A stretch of DNA of 64,000 nucleotides from Thermogemmatispora sp042408735. Its GTDB lineage: Bacteria > Chloroflexota > Ktedonobacteria > Ktedonobacterales > Ktedonobacteraceae. Made by a program: the position numbers and the translations under genes. How positions within the stretch are numbered: position 1 is the stretch's first letter; each line of letters opens with the position of its first letter. The stretch lies in NCBI RefSeq assembly GCF_042408735.1, contig NZ_JBHOQV010000014.1, forward strand, positions 26,642 to 90,641, in the 5' to 3' direction. Below are positions 44,764-53,109 of the stretch, piece by piece. The notes below the pieces were generated by a model that ran no database searches, was not told the origin of the DNA, and saw only the letters and a list, made by a program, of their open reading frames with translations.

Positions 44764-45714
44764 CTAGGAGACGGTGGAGAGAGAGCTTTGTTCCTTACTA
44801 AACCATTCTATCGTTCGTCGCAATCCCTCCTCCATCGGGACAGAGATGCGCCAGCCCAGGAGGCGGCAGGCCTTCGAGATATCGGGGCGACGTCGCTCGG
44901 GGTCGTCGACGCGGGCTGGTTCAAAGACGATGGGCGACGAGGAGTGACAGAGCCGGATAATTGTCTGAGCGAATTCCAGGACAGTGTGCTCTTCCGGATT
45001 GCCCAGATTGAAAACCTCACCGGTCGTCTGGGGCTGAAACATGGCCAGCATCAACCCTTCGATCAGGTCGCTGACATAGCAGATGCTGCGTGTCTTGCTG
45101 CCGTCGCCGTAGATGGTCAGCGGCTCATTTCTGAGCGCCTGCGTAATGAAGTTCGGAATCATACGCCCATCGTGTGGTTGGCTGTTGGGACCATAGGTGT
45201 TAAAGATGCGCACGATGCGCACATCTGTGCGATATTGGCGATAAAATTCCATTGTCAGTGTTTCGCCCAGCCGCTTACTTTCATCGTAACAGGCTCGCGG
45301 GCCGATCGGATTGACATGGCCCCAGTAGTCTTCGCGCTGCGGGTGCTCTAAGGGATCGCCGTAGACCTCCGAGGTCGAGGCCAGCAGAAAGCGTGCATGC
45401 TGGCGCCGGGCCTCTTCCAGCAGAAGATAGGTGCCCTGGCTATTCACCAGGATGGTCTCCAGCGGATGCTCCATATAGCCTACGGGACTAGCCGGGCTGG
45501 CCAAATGAAAAATCGCCTCAGCCTCAAAAGCAAATGGCTGGGTAACATCGTGATAGAGAAAGGTAAAGTGAGGATGATGGCGCAATTCTGCTATATTTCT
45601 TTCCGATCCAGTGATCAGATTATCTACACAGAGCACATGATGGCCGGCCTCTAGCAGACGTTTACACAGATGGGAGCCGATAAAACCCGCTCCACCGGTG
45701 ACAACGACTCTCAA
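44764..45714 (-). CDS. UDP-glucuronate decarboxylase-like SDR epimerase
   Basis: 316 residues of the extended SDR family. NAD motif VVTGGAGFIGSHLCKRLL, LASPASPVGYMEHPLET and the catalytic triad STSEVYGDP ... YDESKR are those of UDP-xylose synthase (UXS), which turns UDP-glucuronate into UDP-xylose. RIFNTYGPNSQPHDGRMIPNFI also fits. It is probably co-transcribed with the O-antigen ligase 60 bases downstream, supplying a sugar for surface glycan. Confidence 0.9.
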   Translation of the reverse strand: MRVVVTGGAGFIGSHLCKRLLEAGHHVLCVDNLITGSERNIAELRHHPHFTFLYHDVTQPFAFEAEAIFHLASPASPVGYMEHPLETILVNSQGTYLLLEEARRQHARFLLASTSEVYGDPLEHPQREDYWGHVNPIGPRACYDESKRLGETLTMEFYRQYRTDVRIVRIFNTYGPNSQPHDGRMIPNFITQALRNEPLTIYGDGSKTRSICYVSDLIEGLMLAMFQPQTTGEVFNLGNPEEHTVLEFAQTIIRLCHSSSPIVFEPARVDDPERRRPDISKACRLLGWRISVPMEEGLRRTIEWFSKEQSSLSTVS

Positions 45715-45940
45715 CGAATGAACCTCCGAACCAATAGGGTAGAGACTAGCTTGATTGGTGAGTCAAGGATATCATACTTTCTCCCTTCAAGGGAAGCTAC
45801 CGGCCTCGGGCCGGCCCAATCGGGGGAAGGCAACGGCCCTTTTCATGGTGGACTCCCTGGTCAGGGTGGTCAGCAGCAGTTAACGGATTAAGATAATGAT
45901 TCTCCCCACTCTCATTGTTCTGAGAACAGAGCCAGCCAGA

Positions 45941-46557
45941 CGACTCAGAACCGGCGTAGCCGCTCAACGTTTCGACTCACCTCCGCTGGCCGTACGCGGC
46001 GCTGGGTCGGGTCAAAGAGGGCAAGACTGTTCCCGTCCAGGATTGGACGAGAAGCGCGCCTTCCGATTACCGCAGCGGAGCGTTTGCTGGGAGACGATGG
46101 ACGGGGCTGGTCGTGGTCTACCGGCGGGAGTCTGGCCGCGACCAACGGGCCGATTTGAAGCGCCAGGTGGCGCACCCAGGATAGATTGTGGGCCGAGGCC
46201 CATCGGGCGGGATACCAGACGATGAAGCTTACTGATGTTGGTTCTGGGCTGGACCCGAACCGCAAAGGCTTACAGAAACTACTGGCATTGGTGCAAGACT
46301 ATCGGATGTCTGAGATTGTGGTAGCGTTCTCGGACCGCCTCACGCGCTTTGGCCTGGGATATCTCTCGACGCGGTTTTTTGGCTATGGCCTGCAGCTCAC
46401 GGTGTTGGAGCCAGCCGAGGAGAAAACACCAGAACAGGAACTGACGAAGGATTTGTTGGCCCTGATCGCTTCGTTGGCTGGCCAATTGTATGGCCTGCGC
46501 AGTCGCAAGAGACGGGAGTTACTGGCGTGCGCCGAACATGGGCTGTCCAATCCCTGA
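45941..46557 (+). pseudogene. IS607-family serine recombinase (TnpA), frameshifted
   Basis: The intact C-terminal part reads VGSGLDPNRKGLQKLLALV, IVVAFSDRLTRFGLGYL and LIASLAGQLYGLRSRKRREL, the IS607 resolvase pattern. Upstream the N-terminal pieces lie in other frames: LRTGVAAQRFD (HTH), KEGKTVPVQ and VVVYRRESGRDQRADLKRQVA, which equals YxRVSxxDQxxDLxRQ with the catalytic Ser region altered. At least two frameshifts are needed, so it is inactive. Confidence 0.75.
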
Positions 46558-46930
46558 GTTATCTGCGGCGCTTGTCAGATCCGCTGCAAGCGGATGCCCT
46601 GCGGCTCCTGAATATGTCGAAAGCGGTTATCAGCACGGCGCTGGTGGCCCTGTGTCCTCACCTGGACGAGTTTGGCGAGCGCGGAGACGGCCCAAGTTGG
46701 AAACAGGTGGAAGGGATACTGACTTCCCCGGATCCCCATGGCAGCCGCCAACGGAGCTGTCAGGCCGAGCAGGTGGGGCCTATCTTGCGTGCCCAAGTGC
46801 CTCGCAGCGGCTGTTCCTCCAGGCGAACCCCGATCATCTTCAGGCAGGATTGAACAAAGATAGCGATCCTGGATACTACCGCCGTGGGCCGCGGCGCCGT
46901 GCTCGCCGCTGGTTTTTGGAAGTGTTGCTG
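46527..46930 (+). pseudogene. IS607-associated TnpB, 5' remnant
   Basis: Opens MRRTWAVQSLSYLRRLSD and contains AEQVGPILRAQ, like the N-terminal RNA-binding part of TnpB proteins of such elements, overlapping the TnpA stop as usual. A frameshift near 46790 moves the match to RLFLQANPDHLQAGLNKDSD. Everything after about 46930, including the whole nuclease domain, is missing. Its end overlaps the 3' end of the CPBP gene on the other strand. Confidence 0.55.
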
Positions 46931-47598
46931 GGAGGCCGATCCGCTTGAGGATGCTGCGATGAGGATACTACAATGTAGAGGAACTCGTCGCCCCAGCTTA
47001 GAAAGCCGCAGGTGGTGAGGCCGTGCACGAGGATCACGCTCAGCAGCGATGGGGGAGCAGGTTGCAGGAGATAAAGTGTGCTGAATACCATACCGGCCAG
47101 ACCCACGCCAGCGATGCTGCGCCAGTTCCAGCCTCCCAGGCGATGATAGAGCGTATAGACCAGCGTACTGACTAGCCAGCCCCAAGCGGGCCAGCCGGTC
47201 CATTGCCAGATCAGGTGCAGCAAAAAGCCTCGGAAGAACAACTCTTCTGCGGGCGCATTAATAAAGAGATAGTAGAAAGCCTGCAGCAGGTGGTCACCAG
47301 GGCTGGGACGCCGAAAGCCCCTTCCCACGATTAGAGCGCGGTAGAGCATCGCCAGCAGAGCCATGAGGCTTCCCAGTCCCAGGCCGAGGGCAAGCTGAGT
47401 TCCAGGGGCAGGTGGCAGAGTCAAGCCCAGTTCTGCCGGTGATCGATGCCAGAGGACCAGCCAGAGCAGCGGAATGCCAGTCAGGGGCACAACGCGGATC
47501 AGCACATCGGGCCAGAGCCAGCGCCAGGTTGTGGCCACTGTCGAACGTGGATAGGTGGCCGAAGATGATGACTGCTCAGGAGTCTCTACTAACGACAT
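46876..47598 (-). CDS. CPBP-family intramembrane metalloprotease
   Basis: 240 residues with about six membrane helices. The Abi/CAAX-protease motif APAEELFFRGFLLHL (Glu-Glu-x3-Arg) and the later VSTLVYTLYHRLGGW (third metal/catalytic region) and VILVHGLTTCGF (His) are present. The last 29 residues, rich in Gln, Ser and Arg, are read antisense through IS607 TnpB debris, so the native C-terminus was probably replaced by the insertion. Role unknown; relatives act in bacteriocin immunity or protein processing. Confidence 0.8.
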   Translation of the reverse strand: MSLVETPEQSSSSATYPRSTVATTWRWLWPDVLIRVVPLTGIPLLWLVLWHRSPAELGLTLPPAPGTQLALGLGLGSLMALLAMLYRALIVGRGFRRPSPGDHLLQAFYYLFINAPAEELFFRGFLLHLIWQWTGWPAWGWLVSTLVYTLYHRLGGWNWRSIAGVGLAGMVFSTLYLLQPAPPSLLSVILVHGLTTCGFLSWGDEFLYIVVSSSQHPQADRPPSNTSKNQRRARRRGPRR

Positions 47599-47686
47599 CG
47601 TCTCACCTCATGCTCATGGGCAGTGCCCAAGCCGGTCGATGCGGTGCAGGACCAGCGCCCAGCGTCCCTGGCTTGTCCCCTTTTCC

Positions 47687-48403
47687 CTAGTGTGGGGGGG
47701 AGTGGCGAGTGGCCTGGGACGCCTGCAGGCGGCGCAGATCGGCCAGGCCCTCCTCGATCTCCTCGAGCGAGAAGTTCCCTGCTCGCAGCTCGGCGCTGCT
47801 CTTGCCACGCAGGCGAGCGTAGAAGGCCAGCCCCTCCTCAAAGATCTCGCTGCTGCTGTCAGGGGCCTCCAGCGCCTCGAAGAGGGTATCTTCAGCCTGA
47901 GCATAGCGTCCCGTTTTCTCATAGTAGAGCATGATCCGCCTCAGCAGAGAGGCGGGCAGCTCGTAGCGGCTCAGGAGCGTCAGCAGCTCTTCCACCTCGG
48001 CAAAGAAATCCGACTGGCGTGGATTCTCCTCCGGCAAGATAGCCTCCAGAAAGAGGCGCAGCGAACGCTGATAGCGAGGGAAACTCTCCTCATAGCGCTC
48101 CAGGTCCTGATAGGTATCGCCTTCCAGCTTGAAGAGCAAGGCTATCCAGAGGCACTTTTCGACGTCTAGCAGATCGATGCGCTTCACCAGGGCCAGGAGC
48201 ATTTCCTCGGGGACCGCCAGCAGGAAATCGGAGTTCAAGCCTACCGTCTGGCGGAACAGCTCATCGAGCAGCGCCAGTACCTCCTGGTATTGATTGGTCT
48301 GGCGGAGGAAGAGCACGCGCGCGAGAATGCGGCTGAACTGCTCAATGATTCTCAGGATATAATCGCGATTAATCACCGGACTTACCTCCCCTGGCTCTGG
48401 CAA
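47687..48403 (-). CDS. DUF6483-like helical protein
   Basis: 238 residues, all helical, with TPR-like pairs (LLALVKRIDLLDVEKCLWIALLF, DLERYEESFPRYQRSLRLFLEAIL, YYEKTGRYAQAEDTLFEAL). It opens INRDYILRIIEQFSRILARVLFLRQTNQY, which recalls DUF6483 proteins of Firmicutes and Chloroflexota. No enzyme motifs; probably a protein-binding scaffold. It lies 88 bases upstream of the CPBP gene on the same strand. Confidence 0.65.
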   Translation of the reverse strand: MPEPGEVSPVINRDYILRIIEQFSRILARVLFLRQTNQYQEVLALLDELFRQTVGLNSDFLLAVPEEMLLALVKRIDLLDVEKCLWIALLFKLEGDTYQDLERYEESFPRYQRSLRLFLEAILPEENPRQSDFFAEVEELLTLLSRYELPASLLRRIMLYYEKTGRYAQAEDTLFEALEAPDSSSEIFEEGLAFYARLRGKSSAELRAGNFSLEEIEEGLADLRRLQASQATRHSPPH

Positions 48404-48576
48404 GCAAGGGATCAGCGGGTTAGTTAGCTGGCGGGCTTAGACGGGCCTATCAGGTCGGCTATAGACAGGCATATGTAGACATATCCCTGAGGCAAGGATG
48501 GGCTGGCAAAAAGCCAGTCTTTTGCAGCAGCGTGCTTCGCGCGCGCCAACGGAAGCCTCCGGCTGGAGCAATCAGA

Positions 48577-50115
48577 TCAGGCTAAGCGTGAGATGGCCTC
48601 GTCGAGGCGCCGCAGCGTGCGCTCACGGCCCAGAACCTCCATCGTCTGGAAGAGCGGAGGCGAAACCGTGCGCCCACTGATGGCCACGCGAATCGCCCCA
48701 AAGAGCTGGCCAGTTTTCAGACCGAGCGTGGCGGCCAGAGCGCGCAGCGGCTCCTCGAGCGCGCTGTGGTCCCAGCGATCAAGCGCGACCAGGATCTCAC
48801 GCGTGCGTTCGAGCGCCATGCGAGTACTGGAGGCATCCATCTGCTTCTGGACCAGCAGAGCCGGATCGTAATGCAGCTCATCGAGATAGAAAAAGTCGAC
48901 CATCTGGGCGACCTCTCCCAGCGTCTTCATGCGCTCCTGCTCGAGCTGGAGCACGCGCTGCGTATAGGCGAAATCAAGTGGGCGAGGCACGCTATCGGGC
49001 AGGCCGCCCTCGGCCGCCGGGCGCTCAAGATAGGGAAGGGCCCGCCGCGTCAAGTCCTCCAGGGATAACTGGCGAATATAGACGCCGTTCATCCAGGTGA
49101 GCTTGTCTGGATCGAGGATGCCACCCGAGACGCCGATGCGCTCCAAGGTAAAAACGCGGATCAGCTCCTCACGGCTGAAGATCTCCGTCTTGTCGTCGTA
49201 GGCCCAGCCGAGCAGGGCCAGGAAATTAAAGACGGCCTCGGGAAGATAGCCCTGCTTCTGCAGCGTATCCCAGGACGGGGCATTGTGACGCTTGCTCAAC
49301 TTCTTCTTATCCTTTCCCAAAACGTTGGGGAGATGATAGAAGAGCGGCGGCTCCCAGCCCAAAGCGCGATAGATCTGAACATGGCGCGGGGCACTGGCGA
49401 TCCACTCCTCGCCGCGCAGCACATGGGTGATCCCCATCAGGTGGTCATCGATAACGTTCGCCAGGTGGTAAGTGGGATAGCCATCTGACTTCAGGATCAC
49501 GGCGTCGTCGAGGTCGGCATTCTTAAAAACAATATCGCCATGCAGCTCATCGTGAACAACGGTCTCACCTTCCAGCGGCATAGCGAAGCGCACCGTCCAG
49601 CTATGGCCTGCAGCCTCCAGGGCCGCGCGCTCCTCGGGACTGAGGTAGCGACAGCGGCGGTCATAGCGTGGGGGAAGCTTTTGAGCCTCCTGCTCCTTGC
49701 GCATCTGCTCCAGCCGCTCGGGGGTGCAATAGCAGCGATAAGCATGCCCGCTGGCGATCAGCTGATGAGCGTATTGCTGATAGAGGGCCTTGCGCTGCGT
49801 CTGATAGTAAGGGCCATACGGGCCACCAACGACGGGACCTTCATCGTAGTCCAGCCCGAGCCACTTCAGTCCCTCGATCAGATAGCTGACCGCTCCCTCG
49901 ACTGTGCGGCTCAGGTCGGTATCTTCGATGCGCAGGATGAAGGTGCCACCGCTATGGCGAGCGAATAACCAACTGAACAAGGCGGTCCGATAGCCGCCGA
50001 TATGCTGAAAGCCCGTGGGGCTTGGGGCAAAGCGTAGCCGTGGAGCAGGAGCTGCTGGCGCTCGTTTCTGCTGCTCCTCCTGCATAGGCATGTCGGACTG
50101 CGTCATAGGTGACAA
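48577..50115 (-). CDS. gltX: Glutamyl-tRNA synthetase
   Basis: 512 residues. The class I signatures are RFAPSPTGFQHIGGYRTALFSWLFAR (HIGG in place of HIGH) and KKLSKRHNA (KLSKR). It charges tRNA-Glu and, depending on Gat genes elsewhere, perhaps tRNA-Gln. The start is placed at a TTG (50115), six bases after GAGGAG; ATG at 50106 is an alternative. No partner genes adjoin it. Confidence 0.95.
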   Translation of the reverse strand: MSPMTQSDMPMQEEQQKRAPAAPAPRLRFAPSPTGFQHIGGYRTALFSWLFARHSGGTFILRIEDTDLSRTVEGAVSYLIEGLKWLGLDYDEGPVVGGPYGPYYQTQRKALYQQYAHQLIASGHAYRCYCTPERLEQMRKEQEAQKLPPRYDRRCRYLSPEERAALEAAGHSWTVRFAMPLEGETVVHDELHGDIVFKNADLDDAVILKSDGYPTYHLANVIDDHLMGITHVLRGEEWIASAPRHVQIYRALGWEPPLFYHLPNVLGKDKKKLSKRHNAPSWDTLQKQGYLPEAVFNFLALLGWAYDDKTEIFSREELIRVFTLERIGVSGGILDPDKLTWMNGVYIRQLSLEDLTRRALPYLERPAAEGGLPDSVPRPLDFAYTQRVLQLEQERMKTLGEVAQMVDFFYLDELHYDPALLVQKQMDASSTRMALERTREILVALDRWDHSALEEPLRALAATLGLKTGQLFGAIRVAISGRTVSPPLFQTMEVLGRERTLRRLDEAISRLA

Positions 50116-50982
50116 TAGGCTCTCCTCTTTCTCGGCTAAGAACGGCCTTATTGTATCATACCTGGCAATAGAGCGTAAGCGCCTGCCCGGGGGAACGGGG
50201 GAGGATGCGAGGGGAGAGGTGCGCTCTTGAGGCGATCTTCACGGCTCTGCGATCCTGTTGGCCAATGGCTCACCTGGAGGTGGCTTGACTTACCGGCGAG
50301 AGGTCTGGAGAGAATCTTACCCGGAAGTGCTGGCAAAGGGCCTGATTCGGTCGGCAAAGCCTGCGAGCGAAAGGCGGACGCTCGCTCACGCGGGCCGGTC
50401 ACGACGGCACCTTCGCCACCAGAGGAGAGCAACCCCCCCTTGCCTGGCCTGCTTCCACGACACTACCCGACCGCCAGAGGAGCGCAAACGGCGGACTGGC
50501 CTGGCGGACGGCTCTTCTGTCCCGAGCGAGCGACTGAAGAAGACCTGCAGGCCGGAAAGCCAGCCGTGAACAGGGCAGAAGCAGCAGATGCTATCAAGGC
50601 ACAAAAATATCACTGAAGGGCAAGGGCCATCCTCGCGCGACACGTGCTGACGGTCCTGCTCTCAAAGTTGGAACGGAACTCTCTTCATGGGCGTTGGGAC
50701 GGACGGGCCTTCAAACGAGCGATCTGGATGGCCACGATCGGCGACGAACGAAGGAGCGTCCCCTCTGCTTTAGGGCAGGACAAAAGCGGGCGAGCCATCG
50801 ATAGCGAGAGCGGGCCTTGCTGACGGAGCGGCATGGCTGTCAGGCGGGCGAAGAAAGCCCAGACCGCTCCTCAAGCCATCCCTTCCAGCATCAGATAGTC
50901 GCCAGGGCTGTGAGCAAGCGGAAGGCGAGACTCGCAGCAGCGAGGCGAGCCGGAAGAGGCTGCGGCGGGGCGGCAGGTGCCA
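50116..50982. other. Long intergenic region, no gene recognised
   Basis: About 870 bases between gltX and the DUF151 gene, both on the minus strand. Frames on either strand are Arg/Ser/Pro-rich and lack ribosome binding sites. Around 50758-50790 a degenerate stem (CTGC TTTA GGGCAG) recalls the ends of IS200/IS605 elements, but too weakly to call. Confidence 0.35.
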
Positions 50983-51504
50983 TCAATCCTTGCCGAACTC
51001 GTCCAGCACATCGAGGCTGTTAATGAAATCGCGATAAGCCTCCAGGTTATCCGGCTCTGGCTCCTTCTTGGGAGGGGTCTTTGGCAGGCTCTGCTCCTCG
51101 CTGGTCTCTGGCGTGACACCGGCGCGCTCCAGCACACTCTCCTCGACGTAGATCGGAGCCTTGGCGCGAATGGCCAGTGCGATCGCATCGCTTGGGCGAG
51201 CGTCGATCTCCACGTGCCTGCCGTCGGCATCGAGGATGATGCGGGCGTAGAAGATATCGTCGATCAGGTCAGAGATCACGACACTCATAATCTTCGCGCC
51301 CAGCTCGGTGATCACATTCTTGAGCAGGTCATGGGTCAAAGGCCGTGGGGAGCTGGCTCCCTGGAGTTCGATTGCGATCGCGTAGGCTTCCGCGTGCGCT
51401 ATCCAGATGAAGAGATAGCGCTCCTGCCTTAGCGCCTTTAAAATGACTACCCGTTGCTGTGTCGCCAGATTTATGCGTACACTCTCGACTGTCATTTCAA
51501 CCAT
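50983..51504 (-). CDS. Bifunctional nuclease family protein (DUF151)
   Basis: 173 residues. LPIWIGxxEAxAI-like YLFIWIAHAEAYAIAIELQG, RPLTHDLLKNVITELGAKIMSVVISDL and RPSDAIALAIRAKAPIYVEESVLERAGV are the DUF151 core. Plant and bacterial relatives show RNase/DNase activity. A charged tail of about 40 residues follows. It diverges from lexA across a 394-base region. Confidence 0.88.
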   Translation of the reverse strand: MVEMTVESVRINLATQQRVVILKALRQERYLFIWIAHAEAYAIAIELQGASSPRPLTHDLLKNVITELGAKIMSVVISDLIDDIFYARIILDADGRHVEIDARPSDAIALAIRAKAPIYVEESVLERAGVTPETSEEQSLPKTPPKKEPEPDNLEAYRDFINSLDVLDEFGKD

Positions 51505-51790
51505 GTGTCTCTGACTCCCTCTTTCATGGCCGGTTCCGCGAGTGTTCGACGCCTTTATTGTACATCTATCTACGGGTCTGGCGCAAATCGCTTGCCCTTC
51601 TCTCGCTGGCTACGGTCAGGACAGGAAAGGAGCAGGCGCTACCTGGCTACGACCCGCCATCACCTCCCCTCGTCGGATAGTATAGCAAAGACTGGCGGCT
51701 ATTCCAAGAGTCCTCTGCTCCCAGGGAACGGCCCGGCTCGCTCGTGATGGCCTCTGAAAGACTGTTCCGAAAATCCGTTCAAGAAAAAGC

Positions 51791-51819
51791 TTGACTTGTC
51801 CTGCCCTGTCTGATATCAT
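51791..51819 (+). promoter_or_regulatory. lexA promoter
   Basis: TTGACT (51791-51796), 17 bases, TATCAT (51814-51819). This predicts a transcript starting near 51826 and an 70-base leader before lexA. Confidence 0.6.
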
Positions 51820-51831
51820 TGACTCGAATAG

Positions 51832-51869
51832 CCGTTCTACTTTTGACAGCGACAGAGTTCGTAGAACGG
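51832..51869. promoter_or_regulatory. Inverted repeat in lexA leader (candidate LexA site)
   Basis: CCGTTCTAC (51832-51840) and GTAGAACGG (51861-51869) are perfect 9-bp arms 20 bases apart, starting just after the predicted transcription start. The right arm is part of GTTC-GTA-GAAC. The GTTC/GAAC half-sites recall LexA boxes of Gram-positive type (GAAC-N4-GTTC), but the order and spacing differ. It may be an autoregulatory operator or an mRNA hairpin. Confidence 0.45.
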
Positions 51870-51898
51870 GTTTTTGGAGAAAGGCAGGAATCTGGCTT

Positions 51899-52537
51899 AT
51901 GCCTGAACCACTAGGCGAGTTCCAGCGGCGTATGTTGGAATTCATTGTCAATTACATTCGGCGGGAAGGGATGCCTCCGACCAATCGTGAGATCGGCAAG
52001 GCCATGAAGATCGCCAGCACTGGCCATGTCGACTATCACCTGGGCATGCTGGAGAAGCGTGGCTACATTATCCGCGAGGCCAAGAAGAGTCGCGGTATCA
52101 AGCTAACCAGGCATCCCTGGGGCATCCCTGTCGAGGGGACCATCGCCGCTGGTGAGCCGATCGAGATTTTCTCGGAGCCGGACCAGACGATCGAGGTGGG
52201 GCATGGCGTCGATCCCGAAAGCAGCTTCGCTCTGGTTGTGCGCGGCCAGTCGATGATCGAGGATCATATTTGCGACGGCGACTATGTGGTGATTAAGCGC
52301 CAGCGCACCTGTGAGAACGGCGACATCGTGGTGGCTGTGCACCTGGTTGAGGGGACGCCCGGCAAGGCGACGCTCAAGCGCTTCTTTCTGGAGAAGGAGC
52401 AGGTGCGCCTGCAGCCGGCCAACGCCGAGTTGGAGCCGATCTACATCCCGCGTGACGAGTGGGATCGTGAATGGGAGATCCAGGGCAAGGTGATCGCTAT
52501 CGTGCGTCACTACGGCGGCCCCGGCCGCGCCGCCTGA
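51899..52537 (+). CDS. lexA: SOS repressor LexA
   Basis: 212 residues. The winged HTH reads RRMLEFIVNYIRREGMPPTNREIGKAMKIASTGHVDYHLGMLEKRGYI. The cleavage bond is expected in the VEGTIAAGEPI segment (Ala-Gly). Ser of RGQSMIED and Lys of KATLKRFFLE form the catalytic dyad for self-cleavage stimulated by RecA. It represses DNA-repair genes. The start at 51899 is chosen for family fit; the frame extends upstream through the promoter. Confidence 0.93.
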   Translation: MPEPLGEFQRRMLEFIVNYIRREGMPPTNREIGKAMKIASTGHVDYHLGMLEKRGYIIREAKKSRGIKLTRHPWGIPVEGTIAAGEPIEIFSEPDQTIEVGHGVDPESSFALVVRGQSMIEDHICDGDYVVIKRQRTCENGDIVVAVHLVEGTPGKATLKRFFLEKEQVRLQPANAELEPIYIPRDEWDREWEIQGKVIAIVRHYGGPGRAA

Positions 52538-52729
52538 GCTGAACGGCTCTCGGCTGGCTCTCTCCGCTACCCCCTTTCTCTAGTCAGTCAAGTCGGCCAG
52601 CTTCTCCTCGTTGCAGCCAGGCTCTGCACCCGCCAGTCTGCCAGACTGCATGCCGTGCTGAGGACGCGCATATCCTGCCGTGCCGCGTCCTCTTCCTTTT
52701 ATGAGGTGTATGGCTAAGGAGTCATACCA

Positions 52730-52751
52730 TCCCACGGCTTTAGCCGTGGGA
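52730..52751. mobile_element. IS200/IS605-type end palindrome
   Basis: TCCCACGGCT, TT, AGCCGTGGGA: a perfect 10-bp stem with a two-base loop, followed by CCCCCC. Hairpins of this exact type (CCCACGGCTAAAGCCGTGGG) mark ends of IS200/IS605 and TnpB elements in many bacteria. No transposase or tnpB frame is recognised beside it, so it is a solo end. The rest of 52538-53109 shows no gene. Confidence 0.5.
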
Positions 52752-53109
52752 CCCCCCAGGCCGGCAAGGGATCGGTGGCAGAGGCGGAGTGACGAGCGGA
52801 CGCCACCGACCAGGTCGCCAGCGAACTGCTCGCCTCTACCCGGCGCTCAGGCGCAGCAAGCTCTGCCTCTGGCCCCCAGAGCTGGACTGTCTGGCTTCTC
52901 TTCTCCCCTCTCCGCAGGCGCCTGCTAGCGCGCTTCTTGCCAAGAAATCCCGTCGCTGTTATACTGTCACTAAAGGTGATCAGCTCGTACCCAGTTCGGG
53001 TTCCTGAGAAGGGAGGCATGGCTTTTTCTGGGCAGGCTGTGCTCTTTTTTCGCCATGCTCTTGCTGCCTTATACTGAGGAGAACTTCTGTTTGAAAGGAC
53101 ACACTTCCT

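Noticed and set aside
52714..53019. Minus-strand frame running into the IS605-like palindrome
   Set aside because: Ends inside the hairpin and shows no TnpB motifs; treated as element-end DNA, not a gene.
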